A DNA stretch of 64,000 nt from NCBI RefSeq assembly GCF_003330765.1, contig NZ_CP024902.1:124001-188000 (forward strand), given 5' to 3'. Each line of letters opens with the position of its first letter. Within the stretch, counting starts at the first letter, position 1. Under the pieces are notes generated by a model. The model was given only the letters and a program-made list of their open reading frames with translations, did not search any database and was not told where the DNA came from. The stretch comes from Burkholderia pyrrocinia. Lineage in GTDB: Bacteria > Pseudomonadota > Gammaproteobacteria > Burkholderiales > Burkholderiaceae. Below, piece by piece: positions 8,483-17,966 of this stretch. The translations under genes were made by a program, and so were the position numbers.

Positions 8483-10744
8483 ATGGAGGGCACCTACCTG
8501 CGCGTCGCGCTCGACCATCCGCTCGCGACGCTGTTCGACTACCGCTGCGACGCGCAGCCGGCGCCCATCCCCGGCACGCTGGTGCAGGTGCCGTTCGGCA
8601 AACGGCTGGCCGTCGGGCTTGTCTGCGAAGTGACGACTCACACCGATGTGCCGCCGTCCCGGCTGCGCGCGATCGACGCGATCTGCGCCGACCTGCCGCC
8701 GCTGTCGGCGGACTGGCTCGCGCTCGTGTCGTTCGCCGCCGACTACTATCAGCGCGGGCGCGGCGAGGTCGCGCTGCCGGCGCTGCCGCAGGCGCTGCGC
8801 GACGCCGGGCGCTGGGGGCGGCTGCTGGCGCCCGAGGTGCGCTACCGGCCGACGGAAGCCGGCCGCGCGGCGCTGCCCGATGCATTGCCCGCGCGCGGGG
8901 CCGCGCTGCGGCGGCTCGCGCAGGCGCTCGTCGATACCGGCTCGCTGGCGCTGCCCGACGCGCGCGCGCTGCATCCGAAGGCGGCCGCGACGCTCGACGA
9001 CTGGGCGGCGCGCGGCTGGGTCGACGTCGAGGAGATCGGCTGGGCCGACGCACCTGTGCCCAAAGCTGTGGATAACCTGTCGACAACCGGTGGACGAGCT
9101 GTGCCGCCGGCGCTGACCGACCAGCAGGCCGAGGCGCTCGACGCGCTCCGCGCCGCGCAGGGCTTCGCGCCGTTCCTGTTGCACGGCGTGACGGGCAGCG
9201 GCAAGACCGAGGTCTATCTGCATGCGCTCGCGTCGCTGCTCGACGCGCGGCCGGACGCGCAGGCGCTCGTGCTCGTCCCCGAAATCAACCTGACGCCGCA
9301 GTTCGAGGCCGCGTTTCGCGCGCGCTTCGCGGGCGCGCTCGCCGACGACGCGATCGTCACGCTGCACAGCGGGCTCGCCGAGGGCGAACGCGCACGCAAC
9401 TGGCTCGCCGCGCACACGGGCCGCGCGCGGATCGTGCTCGGCACGCGCCTCGCGGTGCTCGCGTCGATGCCGACGCTCGCGCTGGTCGTCGTCGACGAGG
9501 AGCACGAGCCCGCGTACAAGCAGCAGGAGGGGCTGCGCTATTCGGCGCGCGATCTCGCCGTGTGGCGCGCGAAGCAGCTCGGCATCACGGTCGTGCTCGG
9601 CTCGGCGACGCCGTCGCTCGAAAGCTGGTGGCAGGCCGAGCAGGGCCGCTACACGCGGCTCACGCTGTCGCGCCGCGCGGTGGCCGACGCGACGCTGCCG
9701 ACCGTGCGGCTGATCGATCTCGAAGAAGAGCGGCGGCGCGGGCGCGCGTCGATGGGCGGGCTGTCCGGGCCGCTCGTCGCGGCGCTGAAGGCGCGGCTCG
9801 AGCGCGGCGAACAGAGCCTGGTATTCCTGAACCGGCGCGGCTACGCGCCGCAGCTCGCGTGCGACGCATGCGGCTGGGTCGCGGGCTGCCCGCGCTGCAG
9901 CACGTACGTCGTGCTGCACAAGCCCGAGCATGCGCTGCGCTGCCATCACTGCGGCTGGGAAGCGCGCATTCCGCGGTCGTGCCCCGAGTGCGGGAACGTC
10001 GACATCGCGCCGCTCGGGCGCGGCACGCAGCGCATCGAGGAGGCGCTCGCCGAGGCCGTGCCGGGCGCGCGCGTGCTGCGGATCGACGCGGACAGCACGC
10101 GCCGCAAGGGCAGCGCGCAAGCGCTCTTTTCCGATGTGCATGCAGGCGAGGTCGATATCCTCGTCGGCACGCAAATGATCGCGAAGGGGCACGACTTCCA
10201 GCGCGTGTCGCTCGTCGGCGTGCTCAACGCCGACACCGCGCTGTTCTCGCACGACTTCCGCGCGAGCGAGCGGCTGTTCGCACAGCTGATGCAGGTGAGC
10301 GGTCGAGCGGGGCGTGCCGGGCTGCCGGGCGAGGTACTCGTGCAGACGCGGTACCCGCGTCACGCGCTGTACCACGCGCTCGGGCGGCAGGATTACGTCG
10401 GCTTCGCGAATTCGACGCTCGGCGAGCGCCGCGACGCGCACCTGCCGCCGTTCGTCTACCAGGCGCTGCTGCGCGCCGAAGGGCGCACGCTCGACGCGGC
10501 GCTCGCGTTCCTGCTGCAGGCCGCGGCCGCGTTGCCGGGGTTGCCGGGCGCCGATCGCGTGACCGTCTACGACGCGGTGCCGATGACGATCGTCAAGGTC
10601 GCGAACGTCCACCGTGCGCAGTTGCTGCTCGAAAGCGCGTCAAGGGCGGCGCTGCAGCATGCGCTGCGCGCGTGGCAGCCGGAGCTGCGCGCGCTGAAGG
10701 GCGTGCTGCGGTGGAGCGTCGAGGTCGATCCGCTGGATATCTGA
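8483..10744 (+). CDS. priA: Primosomal protein N', replication restart helicase
   Basis: PriA binds stalled forks and D-loops and reloads the replicative helicase. The 753-residue protein has the N-terminal DNA-binding region (about residues 1-190), Walker A GVTGSGKTEVYLH near 235, the DEEH box VVVDEEHEPAYKQ near 335, and the zinc-binding cysteines CDACGW, CPRC, CHHCGW and CPEC near 460-510. Helicase motifs GTQMIAKGHDF and QVSGRAGRAG follow. The ATG at 8483 is preferred, with GGAG seven bases upstream; a GTG directly before it is equally in frame. A linker near residues 195-210 (KAVDNLSTTGG) is encoded by DNA that contains a DnaA-box match. Confidence 0.97.
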   Translation: MEGTYLRVALDHPLATLFDYRCDAQPAPIPGTLVQVPFGKRLAVGLVCEVTTHTDVPPSRLRAIDAICADLPPLSADWLALVSFAADYYQRGRGEVALPALPQALRDAGRWGRLLAPEVRYRPTEAGRAALPDALPARGAALRRLAQALVDTGSLALPDARALHPKAAATLDDWAARGWVDVEEIGWADAPVPKAVDNLSTTGGRAVPPALTDQQAEALDALRAAQGFAPFLLHGVTGSGKTEVYLHALASLLDARPDAQALVLVPEINLTPQFEAAFRARFAGALADDAIVTLHSGLAEGERARNWLAAHTGRARIVLGTRLAVLASMPTLALVVVDEEHEPAYKQQEGLRYSARDLAVWRAKQLGITVVLGSATPSLESWWQAEQGRYTRLTLSRRAVADATLPTVRLIDLEEERRRGRASMGGLSGPLVAALKARLERGEQSLVFLNRRGYAPQLACDACGWVAGCPRCSTYVVLHKPEHALRCHHCGWEARIPRSCPECGNVDIAPLGRGTQRIEEALAEAVPGARVLRIDADSTRRKGSAQALFSDVHAGEVDILVGTQMIAKGHDFQRVSLVGVLNADTALFSHDFRASERLFAQLMQVSGRAGRAGLPGEVLVQTRYPRHALYHALGRQDYVGFANSTLGERRDAHLPPFVYQALLRAEGRTLDAALAFLLQAAAALPGLPGADRVTVYDAVPMTIVKVANVHRAQLLLESASRAALQHALRAWQPELRALKGVLRWSVEVDPLDI
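9067..9075 (-). other. DnaA-box nonamer inside priA
   Basis: TGTGGATAA on the plus strand is the exact complement of TTATCCACA. It lies inside priA, in the linker between the DNA-binding and helicase domains, and is followed by looser relatives (TGTCGACAA, GTGGAC). Confidence 0.6.
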
Positions 10745-10871
10745 GCGGCGCCCGCGCGAGCGTCGCGCGGCGCGCTGCTGCCCGAAGCCCGAAGCCCGGG
10801 CCGCCGTGCCCCCTGAACTGTCTCTCGTCACGCGCTCGCAACCCCGGCGCAACGCCCGCCGGCCTGCCCAG

Positions 10872-11048
10872 TGCAACCCGTTTTCGTCCGCTTCCGCCCG
10901 CACCGAAGGTTGCACACGCATGCCGAACCGGCCCGCTCAGGGAAAACACCGATCCCCCGACCACGGGCAACCCCTAGGTTGCAACGGTGTAAGTGGCTGA
11001 TTATATTGACTAACCAAAGGGTGCAACCCACCTCTCAATTTGGTTGCA
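10872..11048. promoter_or_regulatory. put operator array (five GTTGCA sites)
   Basis: Five copies of GTTGCA or its complement lie upstream of putA: TGCAAC 10872-10877, GTTGCA 10909-10914, the palindrome GTTGCAAC 10978-10985, TGCAAC 11022-11027 and GTTGCA 11043-11048. GTTGCA is the known operator core of the E. coli PutA ribbon-helix-helix repressor. The PutA encoded here has such a domain, so autogenous repression is the clear inference. Apart from these sites, the 383-bp gap holds only the promoter and leader hairpin. Confidence 0.85.
10979..11007 (+). promoter_or_regulatory. Putative putA sigma-70 promoter
   Basis: TTGCAA (10979-10984) as -35 and TATATT (11002-11007) as -10 are separated by exactly 17 bases. 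The -35 hexamer lies inside the palindromic operator GTTGCAAC, so bound PutA would block RNA polymerase. Transcription would begin near 11014. Confidence 0.75.
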
Positions 11049-11055
11049 CCTTTTT
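11016..11055 (+). terminator. Terminator-like hairpin in the putA leader
   Basis: AAAGGGTGCAACC (11016-11028) pairs with GGTTGCACCTTTT (11042 onward) through one G-U pair, with a 13-base loop and a T-run at 11051-11055. The arms contain two inverted operator sites. It has the shape of an intrinsic terminator just after the predicted start point, so it could attenuate putA, or it may only reflect operator symmetry. Confidence 0.55.
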
Positions 11056-11127
11056 ATTGCGTGCCGTAGGATTTCGCGCATCCTCTCACACCCTATTGCC
11101 GGGCTCGCACCGGCGCACGAACCCACC

Positions 11128-14100
11128 ATGGCAAGCACGACTCTCGGCGTCAAGGTCGACGACCTTCTCCGCTCGCGCCTGAAAGACGCCGCCGCGCGTC
11201 TCGAGCGCACTCCCCACTGGCTGATCAAGCAGGCGATCTTCGCGTATCTCGAGCGGATCGAGCACGGCCAGTTGCCGCCCGAGCTGTCGGGCCACAGCGG
11301 CGTCACGGAGCTCGCCGACGGCCAGGCTGCGGACGGCGACGACGACAACGCGTCGCATCCGTTCCTCGAGTTCGCGCAGAACGTGCAGCCGCAATCGGTG
11401 CTGCGCGCGGCGATCACGGCCGCGTATCGCCGCCCCGAGCCGGAATGCGTGCCGTTCCTGCTCGGCCAGGCGCGCCTGCCCGCGAACCTGCAGGCGGACG
11501 CGCAGGCGCTCGCGACCAAGCTCGTCGAGGCGCTGCGCGAGAAGAGCTCGGGCGGCGGTGTCGAAGGGCTGATCCACGAGTTCTCGCTGTCGAGCCAGGA
11601 AGGCGTCGCGCTGATGTGCCTCGCCGAAGCGCTGCTGCGCATTCCCGACCGCGCGACGCGCGATGCGCTGATCCGCGACAAGATCAGCAAGGGCGACTGG
11701 CGCTCGCACGTCGGCCACGCGCCGTCGCTGTTCGTGAACGCGGCGACCTGGGGGCTGATGATCACCGGCAAGCTGGTGACGACCAACAGCGAAGCGGGCC
11801 TGTCGTCGGCGCTCACGCGGCTGATCGGCCGCGGCGGCGAGCCGCTGATCCGCAAGGGCGTCGACATGGCGATGCGCCTGATGGGCGAGCAGTTCGTCAC
11901 CGGCGAGACGATTTCCGAAGCACTGGCCAACAGCCGCAAGTACGAAGCGCGCGGCTTCCGCTACTCGTACGACATGCTCGGCGAAGCGGCGACGACCGAA
12001 GAGGACGCGCTGCGCTACTACGCGTCGTACGAACAGGCGATCCACGCGATCGGCAAGGCGGCCGGCGGCCGCGGCATCTACGAAGGCCCGGGCATCTCGA
12101 TCAAGCTGTCGGCGCTGCACGCGCGCTACTCGCGCTCGCAGCAGGACCGCACGATGAGCGAGCTGCTGCCGCGCGTGCGCTCGCTCGCGCTGCTCGCGCG
12201 CCGCTACGACATCGGGCTGAACATCGACGCGGAAGAAGCCGACCGCCTCGAACTGTCGCTCGACCTGCTCGAGGCGCTGTGCTTCGATCCGGATCTCGCG
12301 GGCTGGAACGGCATCGGCTTCGTCGTGCAGGGCTACCAGAAGCGCTGCCCGTTCGTGATCGACTACCTGATCGATCTCGCGCGCCGCAGCCGTCACCGCC
12401 TGATGATCCGCCTCGTGAAGGGCGCGTACTGGGATACCGAGATCAAGCGTGCGCAGGTCGACGGCCTCGAAGGTTATCCGGTCTATACGCGCAAGATCTA
12501 CACCGACGTGTCGTACCTCGCGTGCGCGAAGAAGCTGCTCGCGGCGCCCGATGCCGTCTACCCGCAGTTCGCGACGCACAACGCGTACACGCTGGCTGCG
12601 ATCTACCAGCTCGCGGGCCAGAACTATTACCCGGGCCAGTACGAATTCCAGTGCCTGCACGGGATGGGCGAGCCGCTGTACGAGGAAGTCACGGGCCGCG
12701 ACAAGCTGAACCGTCCGTGCCGCGTGTACGCGCCGGTCGGCACGCACGAGACGCTGCTCGCGTACCTGGTGCGCCGCCTGCTGGAAAACGGCGCGAACAC
12801 GTCGTTCGTGAACCGCATCGCGGATAAAACCGTGTCGGTGAAGGAGCTGGTCGCCGATCCGGCCGATGAAGCGTCGAAGGTCGTGCCGCTCGGCGCGCCG
12901 CACACGAAGATCCCGCTGCCGCGCAACCTGTACGGCGACGAGCGTCCCAATTCGATGGGCCTCGACCTGTCGAACGAACACCGTCTCGCGTCGCTGTCGT
13001 CCGCGCTGCTCGCGAGCGCGCATTTCCCGTGGCGCGCGGCGCCGATGCTCGCCGACGACGCGCTGGCCGACGCACCGGCCCGCGACGTGCGCAACCCGGC
13101 CGACCAGCGCGACGTGGTCGGCACGGTCAGCGAAGCGACGGCCGAGCACGTGAGCGCGGCACTCGCGCACGCGGTGGCCGCGGCGCCGATCTGGCAGGCG
13201 ACGCCGGTCGACGCGCGCGCCGATTGCCTGGTGCGCGCAGCGGACCTGCTCGAAGCGCAGATGCACACGCTGATGGGCCTGATCGTGCGCGAAGCCGGCA
13301 AGTCGCTGCCGAACGCGATCGCCGAGATCCGCGAAGCGGTCGACTTCCTGCGCTACTACGCCGCGCAGATCCGTGACGAATTCTCGAACGACACGCACCG
13401 CCCGCTCGGCCCGGTGGTCTGCATCAGCCCGTGGAACTTCCCGCTGGCGATCTTCATGGGCCAGGTGGCAGCCGCGCTGGCAGCCGGCAACACGGTGCTC
13501 GCGAAGCCGGCCGAACAGACGCCGCTGATCGCGGCGCAGGCCGTGCGCCTGCTGCGCGAGGCCGGCGTGCCGGCCGGCGCGGTGCAACTGCTGCCGGGCG
13601 ACGGCGAGACCGTCGGCGCGGCGCTGGTCGCCGATCCGCGCACCCGCGCGGTGATGTTCACGGGTTCGACCGAAGTCGCGCGCCTGATCAACAAGACGCT
13701 GTCCGCGCGCCTCGACCCGGACGGCAAGCCGATCCCGCTGATCGCGGAAACGGGCGGCCAGAACGCGATGATCGTCGACTCGTCGGCGCTCGCGGAGCAG
13801 GTCGTCGCGGACGTGATGCAGTCGTCGTTCGACTCGGCCGGTCAACGGTGTTCGGCGCTGCGCGTTCTGTGTCTGCAGGACGAGGTCGCGGACCGCACGC
13901 TGACGATGCTCAAGGGCGCGATGCACGAGCTGGCGCTCGGCAACCCCGACCGGCTGTCGACCGACGTCGGCCCGGTGATCGACGGCGACGCGAAGCAGAC
14001 GATCGACACGCACGTCGCGGCGATGACGGAGAAGGGCCACGCGGTCACGCAATTGCCGGCGCCTGATGCGTGCGCACACGGCACGTTCGTGGCGCCGACG

Positions 14101-15060
14101 CTGATCGAGATCGGCAGCATCGACGAGTTGAAGCGTGAAGTGTTCGGCCCCGTGCTGCACGTGGTGCGCTACCGCCGCAACCAGCTCGACAAGCTGCTCG
14201 AGCAGATCCGCGCGACCGGTTACGGCCTGACGCTCGGCATCCACACGCGGATCGACGAGACGATCGCGCACGTGATCTCGAACGCGCACGTCGGCAACAT
14301 CTACGTGAACCGCAACGTGATCGGCGCGGTGGTCGGCGTGCAGCCGTTCGGCGGCGAAGGGCTGTCGGGCACGGGTCCGAAGGCCGGCGGCGCGCTGTAC
14401 CTGCAGCGCCTGCTCGCGACGCGTCCGTCGGGCCTGCCGCGCTCGCTCGCGCAGATGCTGATGGCGGACGGCGCGGTCGAAGGCGACGCGCGCGGCAACC
14501 CGGCGGCGGCGCTCACCACGCTGCGCGACTGGCTGATCGAGCAGCGCGAACCGGCGCTGGCCGCGCGTTGCGACGGTTATCTCGCCCAGGTGCCGGCCGG
14601 CGCAACCGCGGTGCTGACCGGGCCAACGGGCGAGCGAAACACGTATACACTCGGCCCGCGCGGCACGGTGCTGTGTGTCGCGGCCACGCCGGGCGGCGCG
14701 CGCGCGCAGTTCGCGGCGGTGCTGGCTACGGCCAACCGCGCATTGTTCGCCGGCGCGGCCGGCGAGGCGCTGGTCGCCGCGCTGCCGGCGTCGCTGAAAG
14801 CGCACGCGGCCGTGCGCAAGCAGGCCGACGCGGCGTTCGACGCGGTGCTGTTCGAAGGCGACAGCGACGAACTGCAGACGCTCGTTAAGGATGTCGCGCA
14901 GCGACCGGGCCCGATCGTGTCGGTGCAGGGCGTGTCGGTGGGCGCGTTCGAGAACGGCGACGCGGAAGACTACGCGCTCGAGCGGCTGCTGACGGAGCGC
15001 TCGGTGAGCGTGAATACGGCCGCGGCGGGCGGCAATGCGAATTTGATGACGATCGGCTGA
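11128..15060 (+). CDS. putA: Trifunctional proline dehydrogenase / P5C dehydrogenase / repressor PutA
   Basis: PutA oxidises proline to glutamate in two steps and represses its own operon. The 1310-residue product has an N-terminal ribbon-helix-helix domain (residues 1-47, TTLGVKVDDLLRSRLKDAA), an FAD-binding proline dehydrogenase barrel (about 170-560, with LMIRLVKGAYWDTEIKRAQ), and an NAD-dependent P5C dehydrogenase (about 640-1110, with the cysteine segment DSAGQRCSALRVL). A C-terminal domain follows. The ATG at 11128 gives the conserved RHH N-terminus; upstream in-frame codons do not. The RHH domain fits the five GTTGCA operators upstream. A binding protein for branched-chain amino acids follows after 84 bp. 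Confidence 0.98.
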   Translation: MASTTLGVKVDDLLRSRLKDAAARLERTPHWLIKQAIFAYLERIEHGQLPPELSGHSGVTELADGQAADGDDDNASHPFLEFAQNVQPQSVLRAAITAAYRRPEPECVPFLLGQARLPANLQADAQALATKLVEALREKSSGGGVEGLIHEFSLSSQEGVALMCLAEALLRIPDRATRDALIRDKISKGDWRSHVGHAPSLFVNAATWGLMITGKLVTTNSEAGLSSALTRLIGRGGEPLIRKGVDMAMRLMGEQFVTGETISEALANSRKYEARGFRYSYDMLGEAATTEEDALRYYASYEQAIHAIGKAAGGRGIYEGPGISIKLSALHARYSRSQQDRTMSELLPRVRSLALLARRYDIGLNIDAEEADRLELSLDLLEALCFDPDLAGWNGIGFVVQGYQKRCPFVIDYLIDLARRSRHRLMIRLVKGAYWDTEIKRAQVDGLEGYPVYTRKIYTDVSYLACAKKLLAAPDAVYPQFATHNAYTLAAIYQLAGQNYYPGQYEFQCLHGMGEPLYEEVTGRDKLNRPCRVYAPVGTHETLLAYLVRRLLENGANTSFVNRIADKTVSVKELVADPADEASKVVPLGAPHTKIPLPRNLYGDERPNSMGLDLSNEHRLASLSSALLASAHFPWRAAPMLADDALADAPARDVRNPADQRDVVGTVSEATAEHVSAALAHAVAAAPIWQATPVDARADCLVRAADLLEAQMHTLMGLIVREAGKSLPNAIAEIREAVDFLRYYAAQIRDEFSNDTHRPLGPVVCISPWNFPLAIFMGQVAAALAAGNTVLAKPAEQTPLIAAQAVRLLREAGVPAGAVQLLPGDGETVGAALVADPRTRAVMFTGSTEVARLINKTLSARLDPDGKPIPLIAETGGQNAMIVDSSALAEQVVADVMQSSFDSAGQRCSALRVLCLQDEVADRTLTMLKGAMHELALGNPDRLSTDVGPVIDGDAKQTIDTHVAAMTEKGHAVTQLPAPDACAHGTFVAPTLIEIGSIDELKREVFGPVLHVVRYRRNQLDKLLEQIRATGYGLTLGIHTRIDETIAHVISNAHVGNIYVNRNVIGAVVGVQPFGGEGLSGTGPKAGGALYLQRLLATRPSGLPRSLAQMLMADGAVEGDARGNPAAALTTLRDWLIEQREPALAARCDGYLAQVPAGATAVLTGPTGERNTYTLGPRGTVLCVAATPGGARAQFAAVLATANRALFAGAAGEALVAALPASLKAHAAVRKQADAAFDAVLFEGDSDELQTLVKDVAQRPGPIVSVQGVSVGAFENGDAEDYALERLLTERSVSVNTAAAGGNANLMTIG

Positions 15061-15144
15061 TCATCCTTGCCGTTCGGATCAAACAAAGGAAGCGGCAAGG
15101 CGATCCCGAAGCCGCTCCATTTACCCTGGTACCAAGGAGATGCT

Positions 15145-16284
15145 ATGCAACACACGATGAAAAAGCTGGCAGGCGCGACGTTCGTCGCGGTCATGTCGCT
15201 GGCGGGGACGGCCCATGCGGATGACGTGAAGATCGGTTACGCAGGGCCGATGACGGGCGCGCAGGCGCACTACGGCAAGGATATGCAGAACGGGATCGCA
15301 CTCGCGGTCGAAGATTTCAACGCGACGAACCCGAAGATCGGCGGCAAGGCCGTGAAGTTCGTGCTCGACACGCAGGACGACCAGGCTGACCCGCGCACCG
15401 GCACGACGGTTGCGCAGAAGCTGGTCGACGACGGCATCAAGGGCATGCTCGGCCACTTCAACTCGGGCACGACGATCCCGGCCTCGCGCATCTACGCGAA
15501 CGCGGGCATCCCGCAGATCGCGATGGCGACCGCGCCGGAATACACGCAGCAAGGCTACAAGACGACCTTCCGCATGATGACGTCCGACACGCAGCAGGGC
15601 TCCGTGGCCGGCACGTTCGCGTCGAAGGATCTCGGCATGAAGAAGATCGCGATCGTCGACGACCGCACGGCCTACGGCCAGGGTCTCGCCGACCAGTTCG
15701 AGAAGGCCGCGAAGGCCGGCGGCGCGACGATCGTCGACCGCGAGTTCACGAACGACAAGGCTGTCGACTTCAAGGCGATCCTGACCAAGCTGAAGGCCGT
15801 GAAGCCGGACCTCGTCTACTACGGCGGTGCGGATTCGCAGGCCGCGCCGATGGTCAAGCAGATGAAGACGCTCGGCATCGCCGCGCCGCTGATGAGCGGC
15901 GAAATGGTGAAGACGCCGACGTTCCTGAAGATCGCGGGCAATGCGTCGGAAGGCACGATCGCGTCGCTGGCCGGCCTGCCGCTCGAGGAAATGCCGGGCG
16001 GCAAGACGTACGCCGACAAGTACAAGAAGCGCTTCGGCGAAGACGTGCAGACCTACTCGCCGTACGCGTATGACGGCGCGATGGCGATGTTCAACGCGAT
16101 GAAGAAGGCCGATTCGACCGATCCGGCGAAGTACCTGCCGCTGCTCGCGAAGACGGACATGGCCGGCGTCACGTCGACGCACGTCGCGTATGACGCGAAG
16201 GGCGACCTGAAGAACGGCGGTATCACGATGTACAAGGTCGAGAAGGGCGAGTGGAAGCCGCTGAAGAGCATCGGCGGCAAGTAA
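15145..16284 (+). CDS. Branched-chain amino acid ABC transporter, periplasmic binding protein
   Basis: This 379-residue protein is a LivJ/LivK-type solute-binding protein. A signal peptide (MKKLAGATFVAVMSLAGTAHA) is followed by DDVKIGYAGPMTGAQAHYGKD, the typical start of the mature protein, and by the ligand-domain segments FNSGTTIPASRIYA and YSPYAYDGA. The start at 15145 has AAGGAGA upstream; the in-frame ATG four codons later is an alternative. No permease or ATPase genes follow, so the membrane components must be elsewhere. Its place 84 bp after putA suggests amino acid scavenging, but the ligand is not shown. A strong terminator follows. Confidence 0.92.
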   Translation: MQHTMKKLAGATFVAVMSLAGTAHADDVKIGYAGPMTGAQAHYGKDMQNGIALAVEDFNATNPKIGGKAVKFVLDTQDDQADPRTGTTVAQKLVDDGIKGMLGHFNSGTTIPASRIYANAGIPQIAMATAPEYTQQGYKTTFRMMTSDTQQGSVAGTFASKDLGMKKIAIVDDRTAYGQGLADQFEKAAKAGGATIVDREFTNDKAVDFKAILTKLKAVKPDLVYYGGADSQAAPMVKQMKTLGIAAPLMSGEMVKTPTFLKIAGNASEGTIASLAGLPLEEMPGGKTYADKYKKRFGEDVQTYSPYAYDGAMAMFNAMKKADSTDPAKYLPLLAKTDMAGVTSTHVAYDAKGDLKNGGITMYKVEKGEWKPLKSIGGK

Positions 16285-16346
16285 GCAGCCGGTGACGTGA
16301 AGCGCGGGCGGCGGCGAGCGTCGCCGCCCGGCCGATCATGCGAAAC

Positions 16347-16378
16347 AGCCACCGGGCCGTCGGGCCCGGTGGCTTTTT
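16347..16378 (+). terminator. Rho-independent terminator
   Basis: AGCCACCGGGCC (16347-16358), loop GTCG and GGCCCGGTGGCT (16363-16374) form a perfect 12-bp stem, with T residues to 16378. It ends the binding-protein transcript, facing the convergent acyl-CoA ligase gene. Confidence 0.93.
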
Positions 16379-16396
16379 CTTCGGCCGGACGCGCGG

Positions 16397-17905
16397 CTAC
16401 TCGCGACGCACGCGCAGCAGGAATTTCTGCAGCTTGCCGGTCGGCGTGCGCGGCAGCGCCTGCGCGAACGCGAACTCGCGCGGGATCTTGTACGCGGCGA
16501 GCCGCTCGCCGCAGAACGCGCGCAGCGCGTCCGCATCGGGCACCGCGCCTGCGCGCATCACGACGTGCGCGATGACCGTCTCGCCCCACTCGGGGTGCGG
16601 GACGCCGACGACGGCCGCCTCGGCGATGTCCGGGTGCGCGCCGAGCACGTCTTCCACTTCCTTCGAATAGACGTTCTCGCCGCCCGTCACGATCATGTCC
16701 TTCAGCCGGTCGACGATGAACAGGTAGCCATCCTGATCGATCCGCGCGATGTCGCCGGTGCGATACCAGCTGTCCGGCGCGAACGCGGCGCGCGTCGCGG
16801 CTGCGTCGTCGAGATAGCCGAGCATCATGCTGTCGGCCTTCAGCCAGATCTCGCCGGTCTCGCCCGGCTGCGCATCGATGCCGTCCATCCGCACGACGCG
16901 CAGGTCGACGCCCGGGCCGCCGTGGCGGCCGATCGAACCGGCTTTCGCGATCTGCTCGTCCGGATACAGCGTCGTGCCGGCCGGGCCCGTTTCCGTCATG
17001 CCGTATACCTGGAAGAACGCGTCGCTGCGATACGCGCGCGCGAGCCGTTCGGCCTGCGCGGTGCCGATCGGGCCGCCGCCGACCAGCCACGCGCGCACGC
17101 TCGACAGGTCGAACGCCGCGAAGCCGTCGATCGTGTCGAGCGGCAGCGTGTACGACACGGGCGCGCCGAAATACAGCGTCACGCGCTCGCGCTCGACGGC
17201 CTGCAGGAACCGCAGCGGATGGTATTCGCGCAGCAGCACGACGGTGCCGCCCGCGTACAGCGTGCCGCCGAACCAGTTGTTGAGCGGCGACGAATGCCAG
17301 ATCGGCATCGCCATCAGCGTGCGCTCGTTGCGGCCGATGCCGGTCGCGAGCGCCGCCGACATCGCCGCGAGCGTCACGGTGCGGTGGCTGTGCACGCAGC
17401 CTTTCGGCCGGCCGGTCGTGCCGGACGTATAGAGGATCTGCGCGATGTCGCCGTCGGCCGGCTCGATGCCCGCGACGCCGTCCATCGTTGCGCACATCGT
17501 GTCGAAGCACGGCACGCCGCCGAGCTCGCCTTCGGTCACGAGCCGCCGCGCCGGATGAACGATGCGTTCGAGCACCGGCGCGAGCGCCACGTCGAACAGG
17601 ATCACCTTGCTGCGGCTGTGTTCGAGCACATAGTCGACTTCCGGGGCCTGCAGCTTGTGGTTGATCGGCACGAACGTCGCGCCGAGTCGCCACGCGCCAA
17701 ACATCAGGTCGACGAAGGCCGGCGTGTTGAAGCACATCGCGGCGACGCGGTCGCCGGCCGCGATGCCGAGCGCGCTCAGCACGGCCGCCGCACGGTGCGA
17801 ACGCTCGCGCGCGGCGGCATAGGTGATCGTCGCGGATTCGCTGACGAGGAACGGCTTGTCGGGCGTCGCGCGGGCGGCGCGGTCGAGGGCGGCGACGAGG
17901 TTCAT
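16397..17905 (-). CDS. Acyl-CoA ligase (AMP-binding) downstream of the AidB-like gene
   Basis: This 502-residue ANL-superfamily enzyme should activate a carboxylic acid to its CoA thioester. The P-loop ILYTSGTTGRPKG lies near residue 160, the YGMTETGP motif near 310, the TGDIARIDQDGY segment near 385, the hinge DRLKDMIVTGGENVYSKE near 400, and the catalytic lysine in TPTGKLQKFLL at the C-terminus. The start at 17905 gives MNLVAALDRAARATPDKPF and has GGAG upstream. It lies 61 bp after the AidB-like dehydrogenase on the same strand, so the two probably share a transcript and act on the same acyl substrate. Confidence 0.92.
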   Translation of the reverse strand: MNLVAALDRAARATPDKPFLVSESATITYAAARERSHRAAAVLSALGIAAGDRVAAMCFNTPAFVDLMFGAWRLGATFVPINHKLQAPEVDYVLEHSRSKVILFDVALAPVLERIVHPARRLVTEGELGGVPCFDTMCATMDGVAGIEPADGDIAQILYTSGTTGRPKGCVHSHRTVTLAAMSAALATGIGRNERTLMAMPIWHSSPLNNWFGGTLYAGGTVVLLREYHPLRFLQAVERERVTLYFGAPVSYTLPLDTIDGFAAFDLSSVRAWLVGGGPIGTAQAERLARAYRSDAFFQVYGMTETGPAGTTLYPDEQIAKAGSIGRHGGPGVDLRVVRMDGIDAQPGETGEIWLKADSMMLGYLDDAAATRAAFAPDSWYRTGDIARIDQDGYLFIVDRLKDMIVTGGENVYSKEVEDVLGAHPDIAEAAVVGVPHPEWGETVIAHVVMRAGAVPDADALRAFCGERLAAYKIPREFAFAQALPRTPTGKLQKFLLRVRRE

Positions 17906-17966
17906 CGGGGCTCCGGGCGGGGCGAACGAAGGCGAACTGACGCGAACTGACGCAAACGGACAGGCG

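Noticed and set aside
11044..11127. Upstream start for putA
   Set aside because: It would lie within the leader hairpin and operators and would add residues before the conserved ribbon-helix-helix N-terminus.
11086..14805. A 1239-codon open frame antisense to putA
   Set aside because: It is an Arg/Ala/Asp-rich shadow of a proven gene, with no ribosome binding site or domain.
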